Below, in pieces: positions 26,938 through 36,098 of a DNA stretch of 64,000 nucleotides (positions are counted from its first letter, which is position 1; each line of letters begins with the position of its first letter). The translations under genes were made by a program, and so were the position numbers. Source of the stretch: Hyphococcus sp. (lineage in GTDB: Bacteria > Pseudomonadota > Alphaproteobacteria > Caulobacterales > Parvularculaceae); the NCBI GenBank assembly GCA_021776335.1, contig JAJFGB010000001.1:489431-553430 (forward strand). The letters are read 5' to 3'. The notes under the pieces were generated by a model, which ran no database searches, had not been told where the DNA came from, and saw only the letters and a list, made by a program, of their open reading frames with translations.

Positions 26938-28947
26938 ATGCGCCTAAAACACGCGACGCTTCTCATTTCAGTCTTGTGGCTTTCAGCTTGCGGCGGCGAC
27001 AATACGCAAGAAATCACAAATGACGCTGCAGGCGGTGCGGAAAATGCGGTCACACTTCCGGAACCTCATATGGCAACTGAGGCGACGCGACGCGCCAATG
27101 AGGCTTTTGGCGAAGCTTTACCGATTGATGACCAAGCGGATTTCGAAGACGCAGGGCGCGGATTTATCGCCGCAATTGACGACGGCGTTATCCGGGACGC
27201 CGACGATCGTATCGTCTGGGGCCAGGCCCGTTATGATTTCCTGCAGGGTGCGGCGCCAGCCACGGTGAACCCTTCTCTTTGGCGTCAGGCGAAGCTCAAT
27301 TCTATTCATGGTCTCTTTGAAGTCACGGATGGAATCTATCAGCTGCGCGGATATGATTTGTCGGTGATGACGGCAATCCGCGGCAACACGGGTTGGATCC
27401 TGATTGATCCTTTGCTGACGAAAGAGACGGCTGCAGCGGCGCTCGCGCTATTGCAGCGTGAGCTTGGCCCACGTCCGGTCAAGGCTGTTCTTTTAACCCA
27501 CAGCCACGCGGATCATTTCGGCGGTGTGCGCGGCGTTACCTCGGACGAGGATGTCGCTGCGGACAGAGTGCGAATTATCGCGCCTGAAGGATTTTCAGAA
27601 TCCGCGATCAGTGAAAATGTCCTGGCAGGCAACGCCATGGCGCGTCGCGCCGGTTTTCAGTTCGGCAATGATCTTCCGGCGGGCCCGGTTGGGCAGGTTG
27701 ATTCAGGCATCGGCAAGGCTCTCTCTTCTGGCGTTGTCGGCTTTATGCGCCCTACCGAAACCGTGAATGAAACGGGCGCACAGCTGATGATTGACGGCAT
27801 CGAGTTCATCTTCATCAACGCTCCTGATACAGAAGCACCCGCGGAATTTATGTTCTACCTGCCGCAGTTCCGAGCGTTGCACACGGCAGAGCTCGCAACC
27901 GGCACCATGCATAATGTGTTGACCTTGCGTGGCGCAAAGGTTCGTGATGCGCTTGCCTGGTCAAAACGCATTGACGACGCACTTTCAATGTTTGGCGATC
28001 AGTCGGATGTTGTATTGGCTTCCCATAACTGGCCGACATGGGGCACGGATAATGTGCGGGCCTATCTGGAAAACCAACGCGATGCTTATCGCTTTGTTCA
28101 TGATCAGACCATGCGCCTGGCCAATGCCGGTTACACGATGCATGAAATTGCGGATGTGATTGGTGAGCCGCAATTCATGCGCGAGGATTTTTCGACGCGC
28201 GGTTATTATGGCACCGTCAATCACAACGCCAAGGCGACCTATCAGCGTTACTTTGGTTGGTGGGACGGCAATCCCGCTAATCTTAACCCGCACCCGCCGG
28301 AAGAACAGGCAAAGCGCTTTGTTGAGTTAGCGGGCGGCAGCGACGCGATGATCGCAAATGCAAGTGCAGCCTATGAAAAGGGCGATTATCGCTGGACAGC
28401 AACCGCAATGAACCATCTTGTCTTTGCAGAGCAAAAAAATAAAACCGCGCGGGCCTTATTAGCCGGCGCTTACGAACAACTTGGCTTTCAATCGGAAAGT
28501 TCCATCTGGCGCAATTATTACCTCGCGGCGGCGATGGAATTGCGCGATGGCGTTAAAAGAGATGACGCGGTCAATATCGCCAATCGAGATTTCGTCCAGG
28601 CGATCCCATCAGCGGATTATTTTGACGCCCTTGCGGTGCGGGTAAACCCCCAAAAGGCCAAGCGTGATCATGTTGTAAACTTTACCTTCAGCGACACGCA
28701 GGAAATTTTTGGTGTTCGTATTGAAAATGGCATCGCCGTGCAAAAAAGAGCGGCGCATTTTGATGACGCATCGATCACGGTCCATTTGGCGCGCGCCGAT
28801 CTTGACGAGATAACCCTGGGCGACGCGACGTTTCAGGGCAAGCTGGCGAGAGGCGCTATCAAGGTGGACGGAAACCCGCTTGCGTTTGTGCAATTCCTGC
28901 AAACCCATGATCAGTTCGATCTTTGGTTCGATGTGGTGACGCCATGA
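26938..28947 (+). CDS. Alkyl/aryl-sulfatase (metallo-beta-lactamase fold), lipoprotein
   Basis: 669 aa. A lipobox LWLSAC near residue 19 predicts a periplasmic lipoprotein. The zinc motif THSHADHFGG (His188, His190, Asp192, His193) and later metal ligands in FHTAEL-like and SHNWPTWG elements match SdsA1/BDS1-type alkylsulfatases, which cut primary alkyl sulfates to alcohol and sulfate. The middle dimerisation part and the C-terminal SCP2-like lipid-binding domain (from about residue 545) are present. It overlaps the next gene by 4 bp. Pairing with the upstream alcohol dehydrogenase suggests the released alcohol is oxidised next. Confidence 0.9.
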   Translation: MRLKHATLLISVLWLSACGGDNTQEITNDAAGGAENAVTLPEPHMATEATRRANEAFGEALPIDDQADFEDAGRGFIAAIDDGVIRDADDRIVWGQARYDFLQGAAPATVNPSLWRQAKLNSIHGLFEVTDGIYQLRGYDLSVMTAIRGNTGWILIDPLLTKETAAAALALLQRELGPRPVKAVLLTHSHADHFGGVRGVTSDEDVAADRVRIIAPEGFSESAISENVLAGNAMARRAGFQFGNDLPAGPVGQVDSGIGKALSSGVVGFMRPTETVNETGAQLMIDGIEFIFINAPDTEAPAEFMFYLPQFRALHTAELATGTMHNVLTLRGAKVRDALAWSKRIDDALSMFGDQSDVVLASHNWPTWGTDNVRAYLENQRDAYRFVHDQTMRLANAGYTMHEIADVIGEPQFMREDFSTRGYYGTVNHNAKATYQRYFGWWDGNPANLNPHPPEEQAKRFVELAGGSDAMIANASAAYEKGDYRWTATAMNHLVFAEQKNKTARALLAGAYEQLGFQSESSIWRNYYLAAAMELRDGVKRDDAVNIANRDFVQAIPSADYFDALAVRVNPQKAKRDHVVNFTFSDTQEIFGVRIENGIAVQKRAAHFDDASITVHLARADLDEITLGDATFQGKLARGAIKVDGNPLAFVQFLQTHDQFDLWFDVVTP

Positions 28948-30701
28948 ATTGGCTTCACGTGTTATCGGCCGCTGCCGTTGTCCTGTTTGCCGGATGTACG
29001 AAGGATGAGGCCTCGCCGCCGCCACATGCTGACATAACTGTTTTCCAGGCGGGGGCGGTTGTCACCATGGATCCGGAGATGCCGCGGGCGCGGTACATTG
29101 CCGTTAGGGATGGACGCATACTGGCCGTTGGCGCGTCCCTTGATGATCTATCCGGTGCGCTGAATGGCGCTAACTATGCGCTGAACGACCAGTTTGCGGA
29201 TCAGGTGCTGATGCCAGGGCTGATTGATCCGCACCTCCATCCGATGATGGCGTTTTTGCTGCCAATGCATTTTATTACGCCGGAGGGATGGGATCTGCCA
29301 TCGGGGGTGTCGGCGCCCAGTCGCGATCCTGAGGATTATCGCGCGCGGCTGACATCCGCAATCGCTGGAGATCATGCGGAAGCGCCATTTTTCACCTGGG
29401 GATATCATCAACTTTGGCATGGACCGATTGACAGAGCGGCGCTTGATGTCATCGCGCCTGAGCGACCAGTCATTGTCTGGCATCGCTCTTTTCATGAAGT
29501 CATTCTTAATAGTGCCGCGCTGGAGTTGTTCGGGTTGGACACGCAAGAGACCTATGACCTTGCGATAAGCGCCTCAGGCGCCGATCCCGCGCACGGGGAT
29601 TTTGAAAAAGGACATTTTTTTGAAACTGGCCTCGGTGCGGCGTTGCCGCCGATGCGGCGCTATATCCTCTCGCCCATTAAATTGAACGCCGGTTTTGAGG
29701 CGATGAAGAAAATGATGCGCGAAAACGGCGTCACGACGATCGCCGATATGGCGACGGGCCTCTTTGCGGGTTTTGACACTGAGCGCGCAATTATTGAGGC
29801 GGCCTTTGGCGAGGCATCAAACAATCCCGCGCGTGTTATGCTCGTCCCAGACGCGAATTCACTCATTAAACAAACCGGATCCCTGGATGCGGCGGTTGAA
29901 TCGGTAGTCAAACAGGTGAGCGACAAAACCGGGCGCGTTTTCGTTAATAACCGCATCAAGCTATTTGCTGACGGCGCCTTTTTCTCGCAATATATGCAGA
30001 TGGGGCCGCCGGGTTATGATGACGGCCATGAAGGCAAATGGATCAATACGCCCGAGGAATTTGAATCATTTGCGCGCGCATTCTGGAATGCTGGCGTGAC
30101 CATCCACTGGCATGTCAATGGCGATGCCGGCCTCGACGAAGTTCTCGATGTTGTTGAAAATCTGCAATTGGAAAACCCGCGCGCCGATCATCGATTGACA
30201 CTGGAACATCTTGGTTATTCTCGCGAAGATCAAAACAGGCGCATCGCTGCACTTGGCCTGCTGGTCTCGGCGCAACCGAATTACGTTTATGTTTTGAGCG
30301 ATAAATATGCCGAACGCGGATTGGGGTTTGATCGCGCCTCGCAGATTTCCCGGCTCGGCTCGCTGGAAGACAAAAATGTAAGGCTTGCATTACATTCCGA
30401 TTTGACGATGGCGCCTGTTGACCCGCTCTTTCTCGCCTGGATTGCGGCCAATCGTGAGACGATGGAAGGATCGACCATGGCGCCTGAAGAACGTCTTTCT
30501 CTCGACAAGGCGCTGCGCGCAATCACCATTGATGCAGCTTTTGTTCTCGGACTTGAGGAAGAGATTGGCTCGATTACGCCGGGCAAACGGGCGGATTTTG
30601 CCGTGCTCAATGAGGATCCCTACGAGATTGGTACTAGCGGGTTGAACGACATTAGTGTGTGGGGCGTCGTATTTGAAGGCCAAGTCTGGCCTGTTGAGTG
30701 A
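28944..30701 (+). CDS. YtcJ-like amidohydrolase, lipoprotein
   Basis: 585 aa from ATG 28944, which overlaps the alkylsulfatase stop (ATGA). A lipobox VLFAGC near residue 20 predicts membrane anchoring. The amidohydrolase_3 pattern is clear: QVLMPGLIDPHLHPMM near residue 92 (metal HxH), HWHVNGDAGLDEVLD near residue 390, LTLEHLGYS, ALHSDLTMAPVDPL and the closing ITPGKRADFAVLNEDP. These enzymes hydrolyse amide or related bonds with a bound metal; substrates of the YtcJ group are mostly unknown. Confidence 0.88.
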   Translation: MNWLHVLSAAAVVLFAGCTKDEASPPPHADITVFQAGAVVTMDPEMPRARYIAVRDGRILAVGASLDDLSGALNGANYALNDQFADQVLMPGLIDPHLHPMMAFLLPMHFITPEGWDLPSGVSAPSRDPEDYRARLTSAIAGDHAEAPFFTWGYHQLWHGPIDRAALDVIAPERPVIVWHRSFHEVILNSAALELFGLDTQETYDLAISASGADPAHGDFEKGHFFETGLGAALPPMRRYILSPIKLNAGFEAMKKMMRENGVTTIADMATGLFAGFDTERAIIEAAFGEASNNPARVMLVPDANSLIKQTGSLDAAVESVVKQVSDKTGRVFVNNRIKLFADGAFFSQYMQMGPPGYDDGHEGKWINTPEEFESFARAFWNAGVTIHWHVNGDAGLDEVLDVVENLQLENPRADHRLTLEHLGYSREDQNRRIAALGLLVSAQPNYVYVLSDKYAERGLGFDRASQISRLGSLEDKNVRLALHSDLTMAPVDPLFLAWIAANRETMEGSTMAPEERLSLDKALRAITIDAAFVLGLEEEIGSITPGKRADFAVLNEDPYEIGTSGLNDISVWGVVFEGQVWPVE

Positions 30702-30875
30702 TTGAAACTGGTAATGCCAATAATAGGGAAATAAAATTCAATGTAATACAAAACACTGCTTTATTATTTCAGTTAACGTTCTTTACACAGCCACATAAAC
30801 ACCTTTAAGGCGCTGCAAAACAAACATTTTCCTGATGAATGATGTTATTCTGAGGGTGAAGTGGGGAGACTTTCG

Positions 30876-32360
30876 ATGATCCGAATATCGCGGCGCGCAG
30901 CGCTGAAATCTTCAGCAGGGTTCGGCGTTTTGGCGAGTTTTGCTTGTTCAAACGATGCCGATCGACCGTCATCGCAAAGCGATCTTGCGGAAATGGACGC
31001 AATCGAGACGGCACAGGCGATCAAAAGCGGCGCCGTGACGGCGGCCGAGATTATCGGCGCTGCAATTGATCGTGCAGAGGCAGCCGAGAAAAAAATCAAT
31101 GCTATCGTTACGGCCTATTACGACACAGCGCGTGACCAGGTTGCGGCGGCAGGTGAGGGGGCGTGGTTCGGCGTTCCAACCTTCGTCAAGGATTTGAATA
31201 ATGTTATCGGTCAGCGCACGACCTATGGTTCGCGCGCCTTCGAGGACAATGTTGCGACTGAACAATCTCCTTTTATAGATGCTTTTTTTGCCAATGGACT
31301 GATCAGTCTTGGAAAAAGTGCGACGCCGGAGTTTGGCCTAACAGCGACAACGGAGCCGATGATTGATGCCCCGACGCGCAATCCATGGAATCTTGATCAT
31401 TCTGTTGGGGGATCGTCAGGCGGCGCAGCCGCGCTTGTTGCCGCAAGGGTTGTTCCAGTCGCGCACGCCTCGGATGGCGGCGGTTCCATTCGGATCCCGG
31501 CATCTTGTTGCGGCGTTGTGGGGTTAAAGCCATCACGAGGACGAACGCCGCGGCCCGATGGTCCCGCGGGTCGCGTGCTCGAGATTTCCCAGCATGGGGT
31601 CGAAACAAGAACCGTGCGTGATACCGCCGCTTTTTTTGCCATGATGGAAGTGGCAAGCGATTTGCCCGCTGTTGGGTTTATTGAAGGACCGAGTGATGCG
31701 CGCAAAAAGATTGCGTTCTTCACAGATTCACCTGTTGGCGCCGGCGTTGATCCGGAAGTTGTCGCCGCGGTGAATGAGACGGCGAGAGTGCTTGAAGATC
31801 TTGGGCACGAGGTGACAGCAATCAGCTCACCATTCGACGCCGGCGTGTTGCAGGATTTTACCCTTTATTGGGGGGCCGGTGCGGCAGCGGCGGTCGCAAA
31901 TTGGGAAACCGCTACAGGCCGCAAAGCCGGATACCACGATTTTGAACCCTGGACCTATGGCGTTATCGATTATTACGAAGCGCGGCGAGATACGCTGGAT
32001 GATGTGGTTGGGCGACTGATCTCGTATGAAGAGGACTACACGCGCGTATTTTCCGACATTGATCTTGTTCTGTCGCCCACGCTTGCGGGGCCGCCGCCAA
32101 CGATCGGCTATCTGGCGCCGAGCCATGCTTTTACCGTGAATCTTGAAAGGCTTACCGACTTTGTCTGCTTCACCCAGTTTATGAATATTGCTGGCGCGCC
32201 GGCGATATCGTTGCCGGCGAAGATGTCCAGGAAGGGGTTACCCATTGGAGTGCAGCTTGCGGCGCCGCCGGGCAATGAGCAAATGATCCTTGAAGTCGCC
32301 TATGAGCTGGAAGAGGCGGCGCCATGGCGCCACAGGAAACCTAATGCACATCTGGTCTAG
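30876..32360 (+). CDS. Amidase (amidase signature family), Tat-exported
   Basis: 494 aa from ATG 30876 (GGGGAG 8 nt upstream; an in-frame GTG at 30861 adds five residues). The N-terminus ISRRAALKSS is a twin-arginine signal followed by a lipobox-like ASFAC. Catalytic Ser-Ser-Lys set: Lys in FVKDLNN near residue 102 and the GGSSGGAAALVAA loop near residue 173. Amidase-signature enzymes hydrolyse amides to acids and ammonia. It follows the amidohydrolase gene by 174 bp of AT-rich DNA, which may hold its own promoter. Confidence 0.9.
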   Translation: MIRISRRAALKSSAGFGVLASFACSNDADRPSSQSDLAEMDAIETAQAIKSGAVTAAEIIGAAIDRAEAAEKKINAIVTAYYDTARDQVAAAGEGAWFGVPTFVKDLNNVIGQRTTYGSRAFEDNVATEQSPFIDAFFANGLISLGKSATPEFGLTATTEPMIDAPTRNPWNLDHSVGGSSGGAAALVAARVVPVAHASDGGGSIRIPASCCGVVGLKPSRGRTPRPDGPAGRVLEISQHGVETRTVRDTAAFFAMMEVASDLPAVGFIEGPSDARKKIAFFTDSPVGAGVDPEVVAAVNETARVLEDLGHEVTAISSPFDAGVLQDFTLYWGAGAAAAVANWETATGRKAGYHDFEPWTYGVIDYYEARRDTLDDVVGRLISYEEDYTRVFSDIDLVLSPTLAGPPPTIGYLAPSHAFTVNLERLTDFVCFTQFMNIAGAPAISLPAKMSRKGLPIGVQLAAPPGNEQMILEVAYELEEAAPWRHRKPNAHLV

Positions 32361-32368
32361 CAAACAAG

Positions 32369-32393
32369 GAACGCGCATATTTCTAACGCGTTC
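32369..32393 (+). terminator. Weak hairpin after the amidase gene
   Basis: Inverted repeat GAACGCG-N11-CGCGTTC, 8 bp after the amidase stop, followed by a T/G-rich stretch rather than a clean T tract. It lies between the amidase and the convergent lipoprotein gene. Possible terminator only. Confidence 0.35.
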
Positions 32394-32463
32394 GCTGTTG
32401 TTGTTTGTTGATGTCGTATTAACATGTTTTGTCAGGAAACACCGCTGACATCTGCAGAATCTA

Positions 32464-33117
32464 CTAATCCTTTCCCGTGAATAAAGTCAGTGGATATATC
32501 TGAATATCGCCATCTGTCATTGCGACGGCAGCAGCGCCGTCTGGATAGTCGGGCGCGCTTTTGCTTGACGCCGCAACCGCCGCGACCGCCTTGTCGAAAT
32601 GAAGCGCATTTTCAGACGTGTTTATTTCTTCACCTGCGATGCGCAGCGGGCCGAGTGTTGCGTATGTGGTGCGCTGAAGCGTTGTCGCCGCTATTGGCGA
32701 AGGGCTTGCCGTGCTGATCTTAACCGGCGCCTTCAGTTGATCGAGATTATAGCGGTCCAGGATGGATTGACTGGAGCCATCACGATAGATGACCAGATTG
32801 TTTTGATAATAGGCGACGAGTTTTGCCGCCCCTGGCTCACTCCATATCGCGCTACCGTTTAGGTCATATATAGCTACCCCATCATCGCCATGGGCGGCGG
32901 CGATAGTCATGGGCTGGTGTTGATCGCCTGCAGGAATGAGAGCGATGGAGAAAACAGGCTTTTCAGTTTCCAAAATGTGCGTCGCGCGCGCAGCGAGGTT
33001 ACGTTCCTGACCTGCGGCAACGGCGTTATCGTTTCCTCCGACGTCCTCCTGCTCGCATCCAAAGAGCGCCATTGCAATGATTATCAAGCTGGCGCGTGTA
33101 GTTGAAAATAGCCTCAT
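32464..33117 (-). CDS. Hypothetical lipoprotein, possibly propeller-like
   Basis: 217 aa. A lipobox ALFGC near residue 21 follows a clean signal peptide. Residues 55-217 hold short beta repeats such as GVAIYDLNGSAIW and LVIYRDGSSQSILDRYNL that resemble part of a beta-propeller (phytase-like), but too short for a full one. Not recognised as a named family. Divergent from the ECF sigma gene about 314 bp away, so it could be a target of that sigma factor (inference). Confidence 0.65.
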   Translation of the reverse strand: MRLFSTTRASLIIIAMALFGCEQEDVGGNDNAVAAGQERNLAARATHILETEKPVFSIALIPAGDQHQPMTIAAAHGDDGVAIYDLNGSAIWSEPGAAKLVAYYQNNLVIYRDGSSQSILDRYNLDQLKAPVKISTASPSPIAATTLQRTTYATLGPLRIAGEEINTSENALHFDKAVAAVAASSKSAPDYPDGAAAVAMTDGDIQIYPLTLFTGKD

Positions 33118-33431
33118 GTTTTTCTCTTTTCCATAGCGTTTCCGGTGTCAACAATGTGGTTTGCTGGCATATTGCGGACCTTTCGGCCGTTCATAATTCA
33201 CTGGGTTTGATCCCACCAGCCAAAAAAGGTTACACGCACGCAATCAGGGCTCTCTGATTCGGGCGGGCGCAGCGATCTAAAACGAGACCAATGTAGGGGA
33301 TATCTGCAGAATGGATACTATGCACAAAAGTTATGAAATCGCCCCGATTGTGATATCGTTAGGTCGATGAACTGAGCGTTGGCAACGACAACAGAAAAAA
33401 TAGAATCATCGATCAACCCACAACTGAATTA
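33118..33431. other. Divergent intergenic region before ECF sigma gene
   Basis: 314 bp between the minus-strand lipoprotein gene and the plus-strand sigma factor gene. I see no gene or structured RNA. It must hold the promoters of both genes; no ECF-type -35/-10 pair stands out clearly. Confidence 0.35.
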
Positions 33432-34055
33432 ATGGACACGATAGATCCACAAGCCCCACATGCGCCGCAACATGATGCCGACTTAAGGCTGGCGGCGCAG
33501 ATATGTGCGTCTGATCGAACTGCAGAAGAGGAATTTGTCCGGGCAAATATCTCCTGGATGCGCCCTCTGGCGCGTCGGTTTTTTTCTGATCATGCATCGG
33601 CGGATGACGTTGTGCAGGACGCCTTCGCCAGCGCTTTTAAGGCTATAGAGCGCTATGAAGGCCGGTCTTCTCTTCGGACCTGGCTACATCGCATCACTGT
33701 AAACGCCGCGTTGATGAAAATCCGTAAAGTAAAGCGTCTGGACGAATGCGGCATTAATGAACTGATGCCAGAGTATGATTTGGACGGGTTTCGCGTTGAG
33801 GCGCCGTGGAGTCAGACGGCAACGCCGGAAGACATCCTCGATCACAATGAGCTGAGGGGCATTGTCATTGACGCTATTGCAAGATTACCTGAAAATTATC
33901 GTATCGTATTGCAGCTTCGCGACATCGAAGAGTTAGATACGGCTGAAGTCGCACGTCAATTGAGTTTGAGTGAAAGTAATGTAAAGGTACGTCTCCATCG
34001 CGCCAGAGCCGCGTTAAAGAAGCTGCTCGAACCAATATTGCGAGGCGCCCAATGA
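33432..34055 (+). CDS. ECF-type RNA polymerase sigma factor
   Basis: 207 aa. Region 2 reads ADDVVQDAFASAFKAIERYEGRSSLRTWLHRITVNAALMKIRK near residues 57-100. Region 4 reads ARLPENYRIVLQLRDIEELDTAEVARQLSLSESNVKVRLHRARAALKK near the C-terminus. A 60-residue linker is longer than in minimal ECF factors. It directs RNA polymerase to a stress or envelope regulon. The start of the anti-sigma gene overlaps its stop by 4 bp. Confidence 0.93.
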   Translation: MDTIDPQAPHAPQHDADLRLAAQICASDRTAEEEFVRANISWMRPLARRFFSDHASADDVVQDAFASAFKAIERYEGRSSLRTWLHRITVNAALMKIRKVKRLDECGINELMPEYDLDGFRVEAPWSQTATPEDILDHNELRGIVIDAIARLPENYRIVLQLRDIEELDTAEVARQLSLSESNVKVRLHRARAALKKLLEPILRGAQ

Positions 34056-34384
34056 GCAGTAATTTTTGGAACCACGCCATCTTACGGCTACAGATGCGAT
34101 GGAAAGCGCTAAGATTCAGGATCAGCCCATATATGATCACCTGTAAAGAGTTTGACGCCTTTATTGTCGATTATCTCGACGATGGCCTGCCTGAAAAGCA
34201 GAAGGCCAAATTTGAGTCGCATATGCGGGAATGCACTGCGTGCCGGGAGTATTTGGATGCATATAAAAGCTCGATAAGCATCAGCAAGCATGTTTTTGCG
34301 TCTCTTGACACAGATCTGCCGGAGGATGTTCCGGCCGATTTAATCACAGCAGTGATTGACGCCCAAAATCAGGCCAGGCGCTAG
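34052..34384 (+). CDS. Zinc-finger anti-sigma factor (zf-HC2)
   Basis: 110 aa. It contains the ZAS signature H-x3-C-x2-C (HMRECTAC near residue 67) with the upstream Cys/His in MITCKEFDAF. No transmembrane segment, so it is a cytoplasmic form that holds its partner sigma factor and may respond to redox or zinc. Its 4-bp overlap with the sigma gene is the usual layout for such pairs. The N-terminal 28 residues before MITCKEF look like an extension; an internal ATG at about 34133 is an alternative start. Confidence 0.85.
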   Translation: MSSNFWNHAILRLQMRWKALRFRISPYMITCKEFDAFIVDYLDDGLPEKQKAKFESHMRECTACREYLDAYKSSISISKHVFASLDTDLPEDVPADLITAVIDAQNQARR

Positions 34385-34460
34385 CGCTCTGACGAGCCTG
34401 AGGTGGTGTAAGCGGCGCGTGGTTCGTGACATGCTTCCAATATTTCAAGAACGTTATTTT

Positions 34461-34913
34461 TTACGACTCATCGGCGTTCGCCAGTCCATGTCCTGTCTCA
34501 TCCAGCGTGTCTGCTAATTCCCTCGGCACATAGTTTTCGTCATGCTTTGCCAGGATAGTATCGGCATTAAATTCGCCATTAGCCTTCAGTCGGCCCTGCG
34601 CGATGACGCCTTGGCCCTCTCGAAATAGATCGGGAAGAATGCCCGAATAGGCGACATTTATGGCGCTTTGCCCATCGATAACAGTGAATGTTGTGGTGAC
34701 GGCATCACCGCGCGCTATGCTTCCAGCGAGCACGAGGCCGCCCAATCTGATGCGTGTGGAAGGGCCTGTCGGCTCTTCCAGAAGGGCGGTTGGGGTGTAG
34801 AAATATGAAATATTTTTGTTCAACGCCGATAAGACAAGCGCGGCCGCCCCGACCAGCATAAACGCGCCCATGCTTAAAAGGACAATTCTTCTATTTCGAT
34901 ATTTTGGCGTCAA
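34461..34913 (-). CDS. ccmE: Cytochrome c maturation haem chaperone CcmE
   Basis: 150 aa. One N-terminal transmembrane helix, then the OB-fold: RLGGLVLAGSIARG, VAYSGILPDLFREGQGVIAQG, and the haem-binding His in KHDENYVP near residue 123. CcmE carries haem from CcmCD to CcmF/H. The start is TTG (34911-34913) with GGAG 7 nt upstream; it lies inside the 3' end of the LysR gene (23-bp overlap). It is separated from the rest of the ccm genes, which run on the other strand from 37.4 kb. Confidence 0.94.
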   Translation of the reverse strand: MTPKYRNRRIVLLSMGAFMLVGAAALVLSALNKNISYFYTPTALLEEPTGPSTRIRLGGLVLAGSIARGDAVTTTFTVIDGQSAINVAYSGILPDLFREGQGVIAQGRLKANGEFNADTILAKHDENYVPRELADTLDETGHGLANADES

Positions 34914-35817
34914 TTTTCCGCTCCATTACATTCTTGTGCGTAATGTGATTGGAATGCGCTTCAATTAAAGCATCCAACACTTTTGTTGCAACGGGAGAGA
35001 GCAGGCGGCTTGCGAGTGAGGTCACCTGTATGTTGCGTTTGATGTCCACATCCGCAAAGTTTCGTGATGTTACGGGAGCAGTCGCCATCGATTCAGGCAT
35101 GATTGTGACGCCAGCGCCTGACGAAACCATTCTTCGCGCTAACTCATCCTGATCGGTGATCAATATAGAGCGCACTTTCAGGTTTTTCTGATGCAGTAAA
35201 TCGTCAACATGTGTGTTTTTTTCGCAGTGAAGGCGGTAAATATATTCCTGGCCATCCACGTCGCCGAGACTGATATTTTTCTTTTGAAAAATTGCGTTGC
35301 CGCTTGAACCGGCAAGCACATACCGTTCGGCATAGAGCGAAATCGAGTTGAACCGCCCATTGAGCGAAGGGCTGTCGGTAACAACGGCGAGTTCCAACAC
35401 GCCATCTTTCAACTCCGACAGGAGCAATGCTTCATTGGCGTGCTTGATAAGAATCGTAACGCCAGGAAGCAGGTTTTGAATTTGGTCTTTTAGTTTAATC
35501 AGCCGATCTTCACCGATTGTGTTAATAACGCCGAGCGTGAAGCTTGAATCTTCAAGGCGATTGAACTGTTTGGAGCGGATTTTTATCTCGGTGGCAGTAT
35601 CCCAAATCGCTGCAAATCGTTCCTTCAACAACTGCCCCAGATCGGTGAGTTGCAGAGGACGGCTCTGACGATCGAAGAGTTCGCCGCCAAGCTCTTCTTC
35701 GAGCATTCTGACCGCTTTGGTCAAAGCGGGTTGGCTGACATTACTGAATTCAGCCGCTTTGGTGAAATTCAGGGTCTCACATGTCGCGAGAAAATATCGG
35801 ACTTGATGCATTTCCAT
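34891..35817 (-). CDS. LysR family transcriptional regulator
   Basis: 308 aa from ATG 35817; upstream in-frame codons add 16 residues without match. The HTH is clear: MHQVRYFLATCETLNFTKAAEFSNVSQPALTKAVRMLEEELGGELFDR. The effector domain follows. It overlaps ccmE at its 3' end and diverges from hemA, so haem or cytochrome synthesis is the likely regulated process (inference from position). LysR regulators usually bind between divergent genes. Confidence 0.92.
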   Translation of the reverse strand: MEMHQVRYFLATCETLNFTKAAEFSNVSQPALTKAVRMLEEELGGELFDRQSRPLQLTDLGQLLKERFAAIWDTATEIKIRSKQFNRLEDSSFTLGVINTIGEDRLIKLKDQIQNLLPGVTILIKHANEALLLSELKDGVLELAVVTDSPSLNGRFNSISLYAERYVLAGSSGNAIFQKKNISLGDVDGQEYIYRLHCEKNTHVDDLLHQKNLKVRSILITDQDELARRMVSSGAGVTIMPESMATAPVTSRNFADVDIKRNIQVTSLASRLLSPVATKVLDALIEAHSNHITHKNVMERKIDAKISK

Positions 35818-36098
35818 CAGGCAGACCCTTTCTCTCGAGATGAGCGCCCCCGCAAATCGACCCAATGCCGCCGAGGGTACTGAATGGATGCAGCTCAGTT
35901 GATGAAGTTACACGTAATGAAAATGCCCCTTGGTCACGCTGCTGCCTGGGCAGACATTTGTGTAACCTGGCCACGCTTTTATGCATCTGAGCAGTGAAAG
36001 GCCAATGCCCGATGGTTATGCGCTTGATAACTAAAAGGGATTTTTATGGCGAAGACGGTGTGTCTAAGGTCAGCGGAAAGAGGCGGGTTCGTAGTCAG

